NCBI RefSeq assembly: GCF_024166365.1
Contig: NC_064830.1
Span: forward strand, 85,492,721-85,556,720
DNA from: Elephas maximus indicus
Lineage: Eukaryota; Chordata; Mammalia; Proboscidea; Elephantidae
Direction of reading: 5' to 3'
Length of the DNA stretch: 64,000 bases
The number at the start of each line of letters is the position of its first letter. Position 1 is the stretch's first letter. The translations under genes were made by a program, and so were the position numbers. Positions 30,501-41,800 of this stretch are shown here, in pieces. The notes under the pieces are model-generated. The model was given only the letters and a program-made list of their open reading frames with translations, did no database searches and had not been told where the DNA came from.

Positions 30501-33095
30501 ACTGCAGGGTCCATACTTTTCATCATCACACTTTACTGTTTCTGAAGAACATACAATATTGTATCTCTTGCGTTGTCTCCTACCTGCTTCTTGGTCCCAC
30601 ATTAACAGGGAGACAGAAAGACATGCATTATAGCTCTCCTCACTCTTAACTTGCAATTGAATTTCAAGTCCTGGTCTTCAATTTCTAGACTATAAACTCT
30701 TGGGAGCAAGATCCATGCGAATTCATCTTTGTAACTCCACATTAGTGCTGACTGTTAGGGTAGGGGCTCGGTTAGTATTTGGTGATTGAATGAATGGCAT
30801 AGGCTGAACCCCACGACTCCCAAATTTATTCTGACCCTAGAGGTAGATTCTGGAATTGACCTGGATCACCTAAATTGGCCCCCACCCACTTCCTGGTTTT
30901 TCAGTAACAAAGATGTCACAGGATTTTAGGATGTTAGAGCTAGGAACTCTATTATAGTAGTAATATTAGTGGCTAGGAGTTTGGATTCTGTGAAAGATCT
31001 GATTTCAAATTTCAGGACCATTACTTTTTTGCTGTATGGACTTGAAGTGGCTATTTTACTTCTTTCAACTTGAGCTTCCTCATCTGTAAAATGGAATTCT
31101 CAGAATGTTTGTGAGAATTAAGTAACATATTGTTTGTAAAGCCTTAGCACTGTGCCTAGTACATAGTAACAGCAGAACCCGTTAGCTCTCATATTCCTTG
31201 TCTTCCTCTAATCAAAGGGCTTGCAATTTATGGGTATCAGAATTATGGCAAGAGGGTGGAGTTTTGGCAAGGAGTTTGTAAATGTATTCGGCATATATGT
31301 ATTTACGCAGTCAGCTGCCCTTATAGAAGGGTTCTTGGGCCTGCCAAGGTGAAAGAGTTTGGAAACACTCATCCTGTCCAACTCCCCAAACCAAGAGGCT
31401 AAATAATTCAACCATGATCATACAGTGATCTAGCTGAAGTGCTCCATTAGAATCTAGGATTTTGGACTCACAGTTTGGTGCTCCTTTGCAACAGGCACAC
31501 ACTGCTCCTGACCCTCAGAATACAAATGTTGATTCGTTTATTTTGGCAGAATTGGTTTGAGTCCTCACGTGCCATGGCATTGGGAATCCTAGTATTGCAC
31601 CCTTGCATCTCCCCCGCACCAGGTTGTCCAAAATTCCTAAAGAAATCCAAAAAGGAAGTGTACTAGTCTTCTACTTTCAGGTGGGGAAGAGTCATGTTTA
31701 CTTTTTAGTTTGCACGCACTGCTGCTGCCATTCTCCTCCCTGCCACATTGTGTCGCTGTTGAGAGCTGGTCTTCACAGATGGTACATGCTGTAGCTAAGT
31801 CACACTTGCCCAGATCTCTGTCCAGTCCACAATGGCTTCTTCAAAGAGGACATCTTTATTGACAATTTCACTCTTTCCATGCCAAGCTCAGGCACACGAT
31901 CCACGAGCTCTATGCTCATGTTTCCAACAAACTTTAATGTCAAGTCCTTTCAGGTCCCTTCTCTCTGCCCCTAGAATAATTTCCCCCAATGACATTCTCC
32001 AGAATCTTACTGCCTGAGTGGGTTTAAGCATTTGCCTCTCGTGGAACCCAAAGCCATTGTTCCTCCTCCCAAGTCCCTGGGACCCATCTTGGAGTTTGAA
32101 GGTTGTGACCAGCTATGTTCCTTTTAGTGCTTGCATTTACTCCCCTCCCTGTCCTGGACAATAAAATCTAATTGCCTCAATTGATTTACAGGAACTGAAA
32201 ATTGTCCCTTAGAGATATTTGTTTTCCCTTAGAGATTTAAAAATCTCTCACCCAATTCCCAGACCTGAGTCAGTTCACTAAATCCCCATAAAGGAGTGGG
32301 AGGTCAGGTAACCTTGTGGAAGAACCCTGTTATAACACTGCACATGAATTTCGTTGAGCCTTTATCTTAGCTTTTTCCAAAAATATTTGTGGCCGTTGAC
32401 TCAAGGAAAATACCCAACATAGTCAGGGACTCTTAGATACTGACTGTAAGCAGTTAAAATTCTTGAGGACACTGAGTATTATTGTGGACTGCTGAAAAGA
32501 GTGGAGGCTTATGAAGCCCCAGTGACAAGTACACTTTGCCTGGAACCCACCTCGTATTTAGGTGCACTGGCTTTCTAAACCAATCTAGAGGTTCATCCTA
32601 CAGTGCCTGAGACTACCGTTGGAAAATATATCCTCAGCAAGTGGCAAAACCTCTACGTTGACTCTCTGACCCACGGAGTTGGATGTGTTATAAGGACTAC
32701 GTAGAAGCCAATGGAACTTTTTGTTTCTACTAAAATAGTAAATAAAAAACAACCCTGTATCCTTGAACTCTTGAGCTTTGTTTGCCATAAAAGGCTGCGA
32801 ATGGGTGCCTCAACCAGGAATACATGCACTCTGAGCACCCAAGGCTAACTCTACCTTAGATTAGAGCCAGCCATTACTTGGGGCAATGGCGGTGACAACT
32901 ATCAGAGAACTGCTGCACAGAAACAGCTGTGAACTTACAAAAAAATTCCTGTTAGTTGTAAGGTACAGCAGTGAACTGGAAAGAGACTGAAATATTTTTT
33001 AATTAGCTACATACCAGGATCAGTTTTTATTAACCTCTTGGATTTCTTTTCCCTTAATAGAAAGACATCTTCAAATTATGGCAGAAATCAACGGG
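30500..33095. other. Intergenic between AQP8 and ZKSCAN2
   Basis: A MIR-like stretch at about 30965-31180 (+). The rest appears unique; short open frames only, no recognised gene or RNA. Confidence 0.5.
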
Positions 33096-34249
33096 AAGTC
33101 ATTTATTTCAGACATTTATTTCACATACGAGTTTTCAAGACATCTAGTCAACATTAATACAAAACAAATAAGACATACATTTATACTTGGTCTTGGAATG
33201 CATTCAGACAGAGGCAAAAGTTTATACCTACACAAGTTAACCAGACATGCCTTCCATTTGGGACTTCCCCAGCTCCCTCATAGTTTTGTCACTGGGCACC
33301 AGACCTCACAAAATAATCTTTCTTTACTGAAGCTACCTGCATTGGCTATTGAGGTGTCTTGGGGGGTGCGTGCTGTTGAACATGAATGATTTGTCTGTTC
33401 TACTTACTCCTGGACTGACTTTGCTGTCACAATATCCCTCTTCCTAAAGTATGAGATTGGTTCAGTATGGCCTGGATGCCACACGCAAGGGTGAGCCAGG
33501 CCAGATAGCCTGGTCTTAACCTCTTCTTCATCTATACCATGCATCCATAGCCTCATGAAATACTACAGCCCAAGCAGTCTTGACAATCAAGTTCAACTTA
33601 TCTTCAGAAGAGGAGCTAAGGCCTAGAGAGAGGCTCTAATTTGTCAAACACCACTCAATAAGTGGTAGTGACAAGACTAGAACATGCCTCTCTTGGCTTC
33701 TGGTCTAATGTTCATTTCACCATAGCAGGCTGCCTTTGGCTGTTTATGTATGAAATTTTCCTTTTTTAAAAAAACTAAGGTCTCCTCCCAGATGAATGAA
33801 TTAGGTTGTAACTGAAATAAAATCATCAGTAAGAATTGGAGGTATGATGCGAGTAAAAAAGCAAGCCCAGGCAGGAAATACAAACCTAGTTTCCAAAGTG
33901 CTTTGGGTAAGTCAGGATATAGAGTGTCTATTTATTTATACCTCTTTTCAAAAATAGGATTTGAAGCAATTTCTAAAGAAATAAGATAAAATTAATAAAG
34001 GTTTTAGGTAGTTGGTTGAGGTGTGCTGTAGGTTTTGTTGAGCTTTCCAGCAGACAGGACACAGAAAAGCAGTAGGTTATTAAAAAAATCACAGTGTTTT
34101 TAAGACACAAACTTTAAAAAAAAATGAAACAGAGCTTTCCCTGGTACTAAGATCTGGGAGGGAGAAGCGGGGAACAAACTAACAACAAGAAAAAAACCTT
34201 TTCTTACAGATCTTCGTAAAGGTAATGTTACGTGATGTACCAAAAACAA

Positions 34250-34488
34250 ACAAAAAACCCCAAAAACCCTAACCTGTTGCTGCTGAGTCAGTTCCAATTC
34301 ATGGTGACTCCATGTATTTCAGAGTAGAGCTGTGCTCCATAGGGTTTTCAGTGGTTATAGGGTCATTATGAGCCGTAACTGACTCATTGGCAATGGGTTT
34401 CATCTTACCGAAGCACATATGGGTGGATTCAAACTGCCAACCTTTTGGTCAGTAGTCAAGCACCATTTGTGCCACCCAGGGACCTTAT
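34250..34488 (-). mobile_element. AfroSINE
   Basis: TGTTGCTGCTGAGTCAGTTC tail, TTTTCAGTGGTTATAGGGTC internal step, to TTTGTGCCACCCAGGGACC head complement. Confidence 0.8.
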
Positions 34489-34659
34489 GTGATATAAAAG
34501 ACACATTAATCATATAATATGATTATTCATATTGACTGCAGGGAGACATGTAGCTTTGGTCTAAGAAGGTGGGTAGAACCTTCTACTTCTAAACAGAGAC
34601 AAACTTCATTAAGTCACTTTAATACATGTCCAAACAGCCCATTTACAATTAGGAGTACA

Positions 34660-35280
34660 AATGCTGCTGCTGTTAGGTGCCATCGAATCAGTTCTGACTC
34701 ACAGTGACCCTGTGTACAACAGAATGAAACACCGCCTGGTCCTGAGCCATTCTCACAATCACTGCTATGTTTGAGCCTACTGTTGCAGCCACTGTGTCGA
34801 TCCATCTCGTTAAGGGTCTTCCTCTTTTTCACTGACCCTCTATCATGCATGATGTCCTTCTCCAGGGACTGGTCCCTCCTGGTAACATGTCCAAAGTACA
34901 TAAGACTAAGTCTCACCATCCTCCCCTCTAAGGAGCATTCTGGCTGCACTTCCTCCAAGACAGATTTGTTCATTCTTCTGGCAGTCCGTGATATATTCGA
35001 TATTCTTTGCAACACCATAATTCAAAGGCATCAATTCTTCTTCAGTCTTCCTTATTCGTTGTTCAGCTTTCAAATGCATATGAAGTGACTGAAAATACCA
35101 TGGCTTGGGTCAGATGAACCTTAGTCCTCAAAGGGACATTTTTGCTTTTTAATACTTTAAAAACATCTTTTGCAGCAGATCTGCTCAATGCAACGCCTCG
35201 TTTGATTTCTTGACTGCTGCCTCCATGGGCACTGACTGTGGATCCAAGTAAAACGAAATCCCTGACAACTTCAAGAACTG
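34660..35280 (-). mobile_element. RTE LINE 3' end (reverse-transcriptase C terminus)
   Basis: The - strand reads VRDFVLLGSTVSAHGG, then VLKSKNVPLRTKVHLTQAMV and, in another frame, SLEGRMVRLSLMYFGHVTRR, the pattern of RTE/BovB-like reverse-transcriptase C termini. Frames are broken. Its 3' end (34664-34720) matches the AfroSINE tail, showing the SINE/LINE partner relation. Confidence 0.75.
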
Positions 35281-35699
35281 TCAAGAAATCTGGCAGACAG
35301 GAATACAAATAGTGAACCCAGTTCCACCTCAGCTTCATCCTAGTCATTTGAGAGTTAAATAGAATACTGATTCCACTGGACATGGAATAGACCTTGAACC
35401 TTTCCTGTCACTGGGGGTATGAGAGACAGGTACACAATGCAATTTTAGGCAATTCAGAGAAACTCTTTTGCAAGTGAAGGTGATTTTCTCATGATTGAAG
35501 TACTGACTTCCTGTAACTGACATGGATGTAACTGGCATTACTTTTTACTACAATCACTTCCTCTATATATTGTAACTTCCTTGAGTCCAGGCACCATGTC
35601 CTCTTTTTCATTTCTGTATCACTGAACACATTGGATGGCCTTAGATATAACAGTGCTTAATAAATTTTAATAAATATTTATGGAGAATGACATTTATGC

Positions 35700-35875
35700 T
35701 AGGTCAGATAAGAAGATCCTCAACAAGGTGGACTGACACAGTGGCTGCAACAATGGCTTTAACACAGCAACAATTGTGAGGATGGAACAGGATCGGGCAG
35801 TGTTTCGTTCTGTTGTACATGGGCTCGCTATGGGTCAGAACAAACTGGATAGCACCTAACAACAACAACATGAAT
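35700..35875 (+). mobile_element. RTE LINE 3' tail
   Basis: GGGCAGTGTTTCGTTCTGTT, GGCTCGCTATGGGTCAGAAC, then AGCACCTAACAACAACAACA; the 3' UTR and (ACA)n tail of an RTE element, 5' truncated. Confidence 0.75.
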
Positions 35876-37910
35876 AAATCATCTACTTTTGTGAACCATG
35901 CTTTTATATATTTAACAATCCTGTGTACATATTACTAAGTGATGATTTCTACTAACGTACATCTTCTCTAGAGTTGGAATTCCAGAAAGTCTACACAATA
36001 TAAGCACAAGCCCACAGGCACCACACACATCTTACTGTGCTAGGTACACTACCAACATGAAGCTGCACTTACTATTAGAAGTCTATAATTTAGACACATA
36101 GAGGAAATCAACCTATTCAGACATGAGCAATCATAATAGTCCCAACAAACATAAATCAGAAACATTCATCTATATTTACCTGAGTCACCTGCATTCCGAC
36201 AGGCCACACCCTATCCTGGCACCAGAAGTTTGATTTCTTTCCACAGTGCCCACCTTCCTTGGTACTATGTTGAACAGGTTTATAAAGATCCCAACCTACT
36301 CAAAAGAGACATGAAGTCTCCAGGTATCTTAAGGTAAGAAGTATTTGACAAAGGAAGATCAAGAGAATAATCTACATACAGCCCTGACTCTGGTTATCTT
36401 TCTACTAAACTTACGGTGTTTTTCTCCCCAAAGTCTGTCTAGCTTACCTACTCATTCAAGGCATAAATGCCACTGGCCTCACCTTGAAGCAACCAGACTG
36501 GGATGACCAAATTCCCAGGTTTCACCTGTAACTTACATAAAGGAATTAACTATCTCACCATCTGAACCCTTCCTTCAATATTTACTGGGATAGCACCATG
36601 GGGTTATCAAAGAGATTTTCACACAAACAGGCAAATGAGGAAAACAAAAACAGTGTTCTGGATTGGAAGTTTCTGGAAATATTTTCACTTTCACGCAATG
36701 AGCTATAGAGTTATATACTCAGTGCTCTACAGTTAGGTTTATAACCCTATGAACAGGACCTGGAAGGCTCAAAAACAGAGACTGGTATATTTAACAGACT
36801 GTCTTGGAGGTGAGGGTCTGGACTGAGGTGCCTATCTGACCTAAAGGATGCCTACGGAGTCCAACCGGTCTTAGTTGTTTCAGGTCCTATCTCCCTTCCT
36901 CCTCTCCTCCCTAGTCTTAGAAACATTACTATATAATATTACACTGAGGTATGAGGTAGGAGGCATAAAATACACCAACTTATCAGTCTTGTTCTAGGTA
37001 AGAACCAGAGAAGATACAGGGTAGAACTAGAACGTGTATGCAATTCTACTTTATCCTGATGAGACACATCATGTGCATGCAACCTATTCAATCTGAGATG
37101 GGCACAGTATTTCAGAAAGTCAGATAAAAGCACCCAAAACAATTAAGAGGTAAGTGTAGGACTTATGAGAAAAGGTAAAAGGAACTGGGATTACTTATAG
37201 CACGGAGAAGCAACAGCCGAGGGGATTTAAACCTTTAGGTACTGGAAAGGTTAGTATACGAAGGGTGGTGGGTGACCAGTTGCTTCTCATCTCTATGGAG
37301 GGCACGGCATTAATAACATGATCTCAATGACAGTACAGGGATTCTACCCTAGCTATCTGGATCAACTTCTTGACACAGAAAAGGTACAATGCAGCATGTA
37401 TCTGCAGGAAGCTATAAAATCTTCAATCTTCTTTTGTGGGTATCTTCAAAACCAAGATGAACTTGACAGAGTCCTGATCAGACTCGTGAAAGCTCTACCC
37501 AAACATAAAACTCTGTGATTGAGTTGGACCCAGAATCTCATGTAGTGTATCATAAAAAATACTTTCAGCACTTTTTATCTCCTTGGAAATAACTCTTACA
37601 CTGAAGGATCCTGAATGTTGCTAGAATTAGCAATCCAATAGCAGTGGCCTCATCATTATGAAGATAATTTTATTCTGAACTCAAGACCGTATGACTTCTC
37701 CACTTTATTAAAGGAGAAGTGGAGACACATAGATGGAGAGGAGCAGACTGATGAAGTTAGAGGCAGAGGTGAGAACAGGATCCAAGTGTCTAGTTTATTT
37801 ATATTCTCAAGTTTATCTTGGGAATTACACCTTGGAGCTAAGAAAAGATTGATTCCAATAGTGAGATTAGGGAAAATGGCTAAAGGGACATTTCGGAAGT
37901 GAGGAGATCA
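35876..37910 (-). other. ZKSCAN2: Probably ZKSCAN2 3' UTR, unique sequence
   Basis: No recognisable repeat; no gene on the + strand. See the 3' UTR entry for polyadenylation candidates. Confidence 0.4.
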
Positions 37911-38833
37911 TCATGAAAAGGTTTTCCTGAACTCATCAATCTTTCCCTTATGTGTGTTCTCTGGGGAATACACGGATGAAGGGTATGGCAGCTTTTCTCG
38001 CATATGAACTTCCCGGTGTTTGGTAAGAACAGAACTCTTATTGAAACGTTTACCACATTGGACACATCCATAGGGCTTCTCTCCGGTGTGTGTTCGCTGA
38101 TGTTCTCGAAATCTTGTACAGTTATTGAAACTTTTTTCACAATCTACACATTTGTAGGGATTCTCACCAGTGTGGACTCTCCTGTGGGTGCTGAAATGAG
38201 AACTGTTGGTAAAACTTTTCCCACACTCCCCACACTGATAAGGCTTCTCACCTGTGTGGGTTCTCTGATGTATAATAAGACTTGAGCTTTGACTGAAGCA
38301 TTTTCCACATTCTCCACATCTGTAGGGCTTCTCTCCTGTGTGAATTCTCTGGTGGGCACCAAAATTTGAGGAGTCATTAAAGCTTTTCCCACAGTCAAAA
38401 CATTTAAAAGGTTTTTCTCCTGTGTGGATTCTTTGGTGTCTAATTAGGCTCCTGCTTCTACCAAAGCTCTTCCCACAGACACTGCACTTATAGGGATTTT
38501 CCTTCTGGTGAGTCATCCGGCACATAAAACGAGCACTCCTGCCAAAGCTTTCTCCATATTTGAGAGGTCTATAGGGTCTCTTCCCCATGAAAGCCCTCTG
38601 ATGCATTACAGCTTTCCCTAAATCTCTAGGCTGAGACACCAGCTTTCCCTGTCTAATTCCTTGAAAGTTTTCCCATTGTCTTCCTGAGATGCATTCCCTT
38701 TTGTGATATTTACCTGGATCAGTATACTGGGAAACAACCCTTTCAGACTTTTCTATTAATGCCCTGTGCTGTTCCAGGTCCTTATATATTGCCTGTGTTA
38801 AATCCTCTTTGATGCTACTTCCAATTTCAAAAT
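37911..38833 (-). CDS. ZKSCAN2: ZKSCAN2 coding exon 7 (six C2H2 zinc fingers, stop)
   Basis: Residues 663-969, TGA at 37911-37913. Acceptor TTTTTTCAG. After about 90 residues of linker comes a degenerate finger lacking its Cys pair, then six intact C-X2-C...H-X3-H fingers at residues 779-939. Most linkers are TGEKP; two are TGENP. Helix positions -1,2,3,6 read R,R,S,R; D,S,N,A; Q,S,S,I; N,S,H,T; N,T,R,E; K,S,V,K. Confidence 0.97.
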
Positions 38834-41800
38834 CTGAAAAAACAAAAAGACAATAAAAATGTCACACAATTCCTGTATTAACATAGAACAATTAACACGG
38901 CCTATAAGGCTCCATAAGTCCCTGGATGATGCAAAAGGTCTGCGCTCAACTACTAACCTAAAGGTTGGCAGTCTGAACCAACCCAGTGGCACCATGGAAG
39001 AAAGGCCTGACAATCTGCTTCCATAAGGATTAAAAAAAACTGCCAAGAAACCCTATGGAGTAGTTCTACTCTGTAACACATGGAGTTGCCGTGAGTTGGA
39101 ATAGACTCGATGGTAATGAGTGTGGCTTTTTTTTGTTTACAAGGCTCCATATGCTATGGTCCCTATCTGCTTCACTGGCCTCATATCCTGTGACTCTTCC
39201 CTGATTCATTACGCTCTATTTTCTTCCAGTTTTATGAACAGGTCAACCTCTTTTCAAAAACACCCAATACACTGCAGGCCTTCAGAAATGTTTTCTGAAT
39301 TAAATTATAATCCAAGTCATTATCCCCATCCACATCCTGATTACATGTGAACAATTTAGCTTATCTCCCTGAAATTATACTCAAATTCATCCAATTTTCA
39401 TCATTTCACATCCATACTAAATTGAACTATAATATTGTTTATGGTAGATTCTAACCAAGTCCAAATTCTTCAATGGACTTCTAAGTTCATCAATATCTAA
39501 TCGAATCCTACTCAAGAGTATTTCTTTCTTTTCTGCAAATGTTTCCGTCACTTTGTTTTTTCTGGATGTGTCACACATAGACCACACTCATTCAAATTGC
39601 AATTCTCACTGTTCGTTAAAATTGGAATTATCTTCTCACTCTTTCATCTAAATCCCACAAATGCTATAAGGTACATCTTGGATCCCATCTTTTCCATTAA
39701 GTTTTCAGAACAGAGCACATTAATACTGAAGAGACAAACGCTTTGGAATTAGACAGCTCTGGTTCTGATCCCATTGTGGTCACTTATTAACTGTGTGATT
39801 TTTGTATTAACTTTTTGTAATGGAAAATTCAAACATGTAAAAAAGTAGAGAGAATAGTATGTTCAATGAACTTCCATGAACCACTTACTCGGCTTTAACA
39901 ATGATTCACTCATGGCCCATCTTGTTTCTTCTTTATTCCTATACACTATGCACCCTCTATCCAGGCTATTTTGAAGCAAATTTCAGACACTGTATTATTT
40001 CATCCATAAATATTACACAAGCTGTGTGACTTTAGCCTAATACTGCCTTGTTCCTACTGCCATTTTCAACATCACTTTCCTTCCACATATTTAGCTGAAA
40101 CTGCTGACATCTCTCAATCCCACATGTAGCACTGCAGCATGGGTTTGGGGGAGCGGGCAGCCATTACTCAATCTATTAAGTAAAAAGCTCTAACAATGAT
40201 GTCTTTTCATTTAGCAGTAGTTCTTTTGAAGCATTCTGACTGGATCCAACATTGTTACTGGATTTAGAGGAAGTCACAGTCTTCAAATTGGCTCACCTAG
40301 AGCCCGATGACTTGGCTAATTTGATGACAGGTCTGGGGCTCACCTTAAAAACAAGATTCACAAGAGATGGTACCAAAGGACTTAGTTTCCTTAGGGGCCC
40401 AGTGTGTATCTACTGGTAGACATGTGGGCATAGGGAAAGTATGAGAGAATATCCAGAGTTGTCTAATCAGGGTTAAGCAAGACTTAATAATTTCAGCCTT
40501 CAAACTACAATTTTCCACATAAACACCATCAGAGAGCAAATGTATGGGCTTCCTTCGCTAATGTAAATGGACATAACTTTCTCTTGCTGGGTTTCAGTCC
40601 ACAATCAATCCAGTCAAAGCAGACCCACTTGTTCCAAGAAATAAGTACTGGACTGTATCACATACTCATATATAAACTGAAGGTTTAACACAGTGCCATA
40701 GAAAGATCCCTGTTTTCCAGGAGCTTACCAACTACTGGGAGATCTTAGGACATATAAAGTGTTGAGTGCCAAAAGACAAAGTATTATGGCAGTTGAAAGA
40801 GAATGGGGACATGTAGATATGCCAAGGACATTCAGGGTGGAGGAAACAACATGCGTTAAGGTTTAAATGTGAGGAATCTTAAGGTATGCATAGGAAATAT
40901 CAAGTGGCTTTGTTTTGAATAAGCACAGAGTGTAGGGAGAAAATAATGGGTAATGCTAGAAGGGTGAAATGAGACCAGATTAGAGATGGCTATGAAACTT
41001 GAATACAAATTTGGATGGGGAATAGTGGTTTGGGGACTCTTATAATAGTCTAGGCAAAAGATAAATGCTGAGCCAGGATAGTGGCTATGTAACTAAAGAG
41101 GGGACAGACAGAAGTGATAGCTGGAACAGTTGAGAAAACATGCAACCTGACCGGTTACAAATGATGAGAGAGGGGGTATCAAAAATACCTCTAAGGTTTT
41201 AAGTTTGGATGAGCTGTTGGGGGATATAGTTAAGAGCCACAATGTGGGAAGAAAGATGGTGATTCTAGCTTTGATCACTCTAAGTCTGAGCTGCTGGTAA
41301 GATGTCCATTCGGTGCTATCTGGCAGTCAGTGGAAATGATGCAAGTGGAACTCAGGACCAGCATAAAGTCTCTCTGTTATTTCCCTGTCTATCCTTTTTC
41401 TCAATGTGTATCACATGTAACTGTGAGACAGTCCTGTTTTGAGCTTACGGACACATCTCCTTCATCCAACTTTTTTTCTCATGTATAAATTCCAAGTCCC
41501 CCTCTCACCTGCCCAGTATTCCCACAAGATATAAGAAACTGTCTGACCTATACAGACAAAAACTGACACTAAGATCCCGAAGACCACGCTACCAGAATAT
41601 AAGCTCCTTACTTGAATGGAAGCACCATGAGAACTGGGACTTTGTTTCATTCATTGCTGAAATCCCCTGGTCCTCAAATACTACCTGGCACAAATATTTG
41701 TTGAATGAATGAATGGTCATGAGCAATGTGCCAGATCTACTGATTTTTCAGTAAATCATACCTGCTTCTGTTTAGACTAAAACCCCTTAATGAGCCTTAC

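Larger units (their letters stand above)
33095..37910 (-). other. ZKSCAN2: Probable ZKSCAN2 3' UTR
   Basis: No other gene lies below the stop codon. AATAAA signals on the - strand occur at about 37794, 37703 and 37668 (short forms) and, in a repeat-free stretch near 33100-33116, twice more. The 33100 cluster is the possible distal end of a long 3' UTR. Extent is inferred only. The stretch includes an AfroSINE (34250-34485), an RTE LINE 3' end (34660-35280) and an opposite RTE tail (35700-35875). Confidence 0.4.

Noticed and set aside
38004-38285. + strand frame opposite the zinc fingers
   Set aside because: Shadow of the ZKSCAN2 finger repeats on the other strand.
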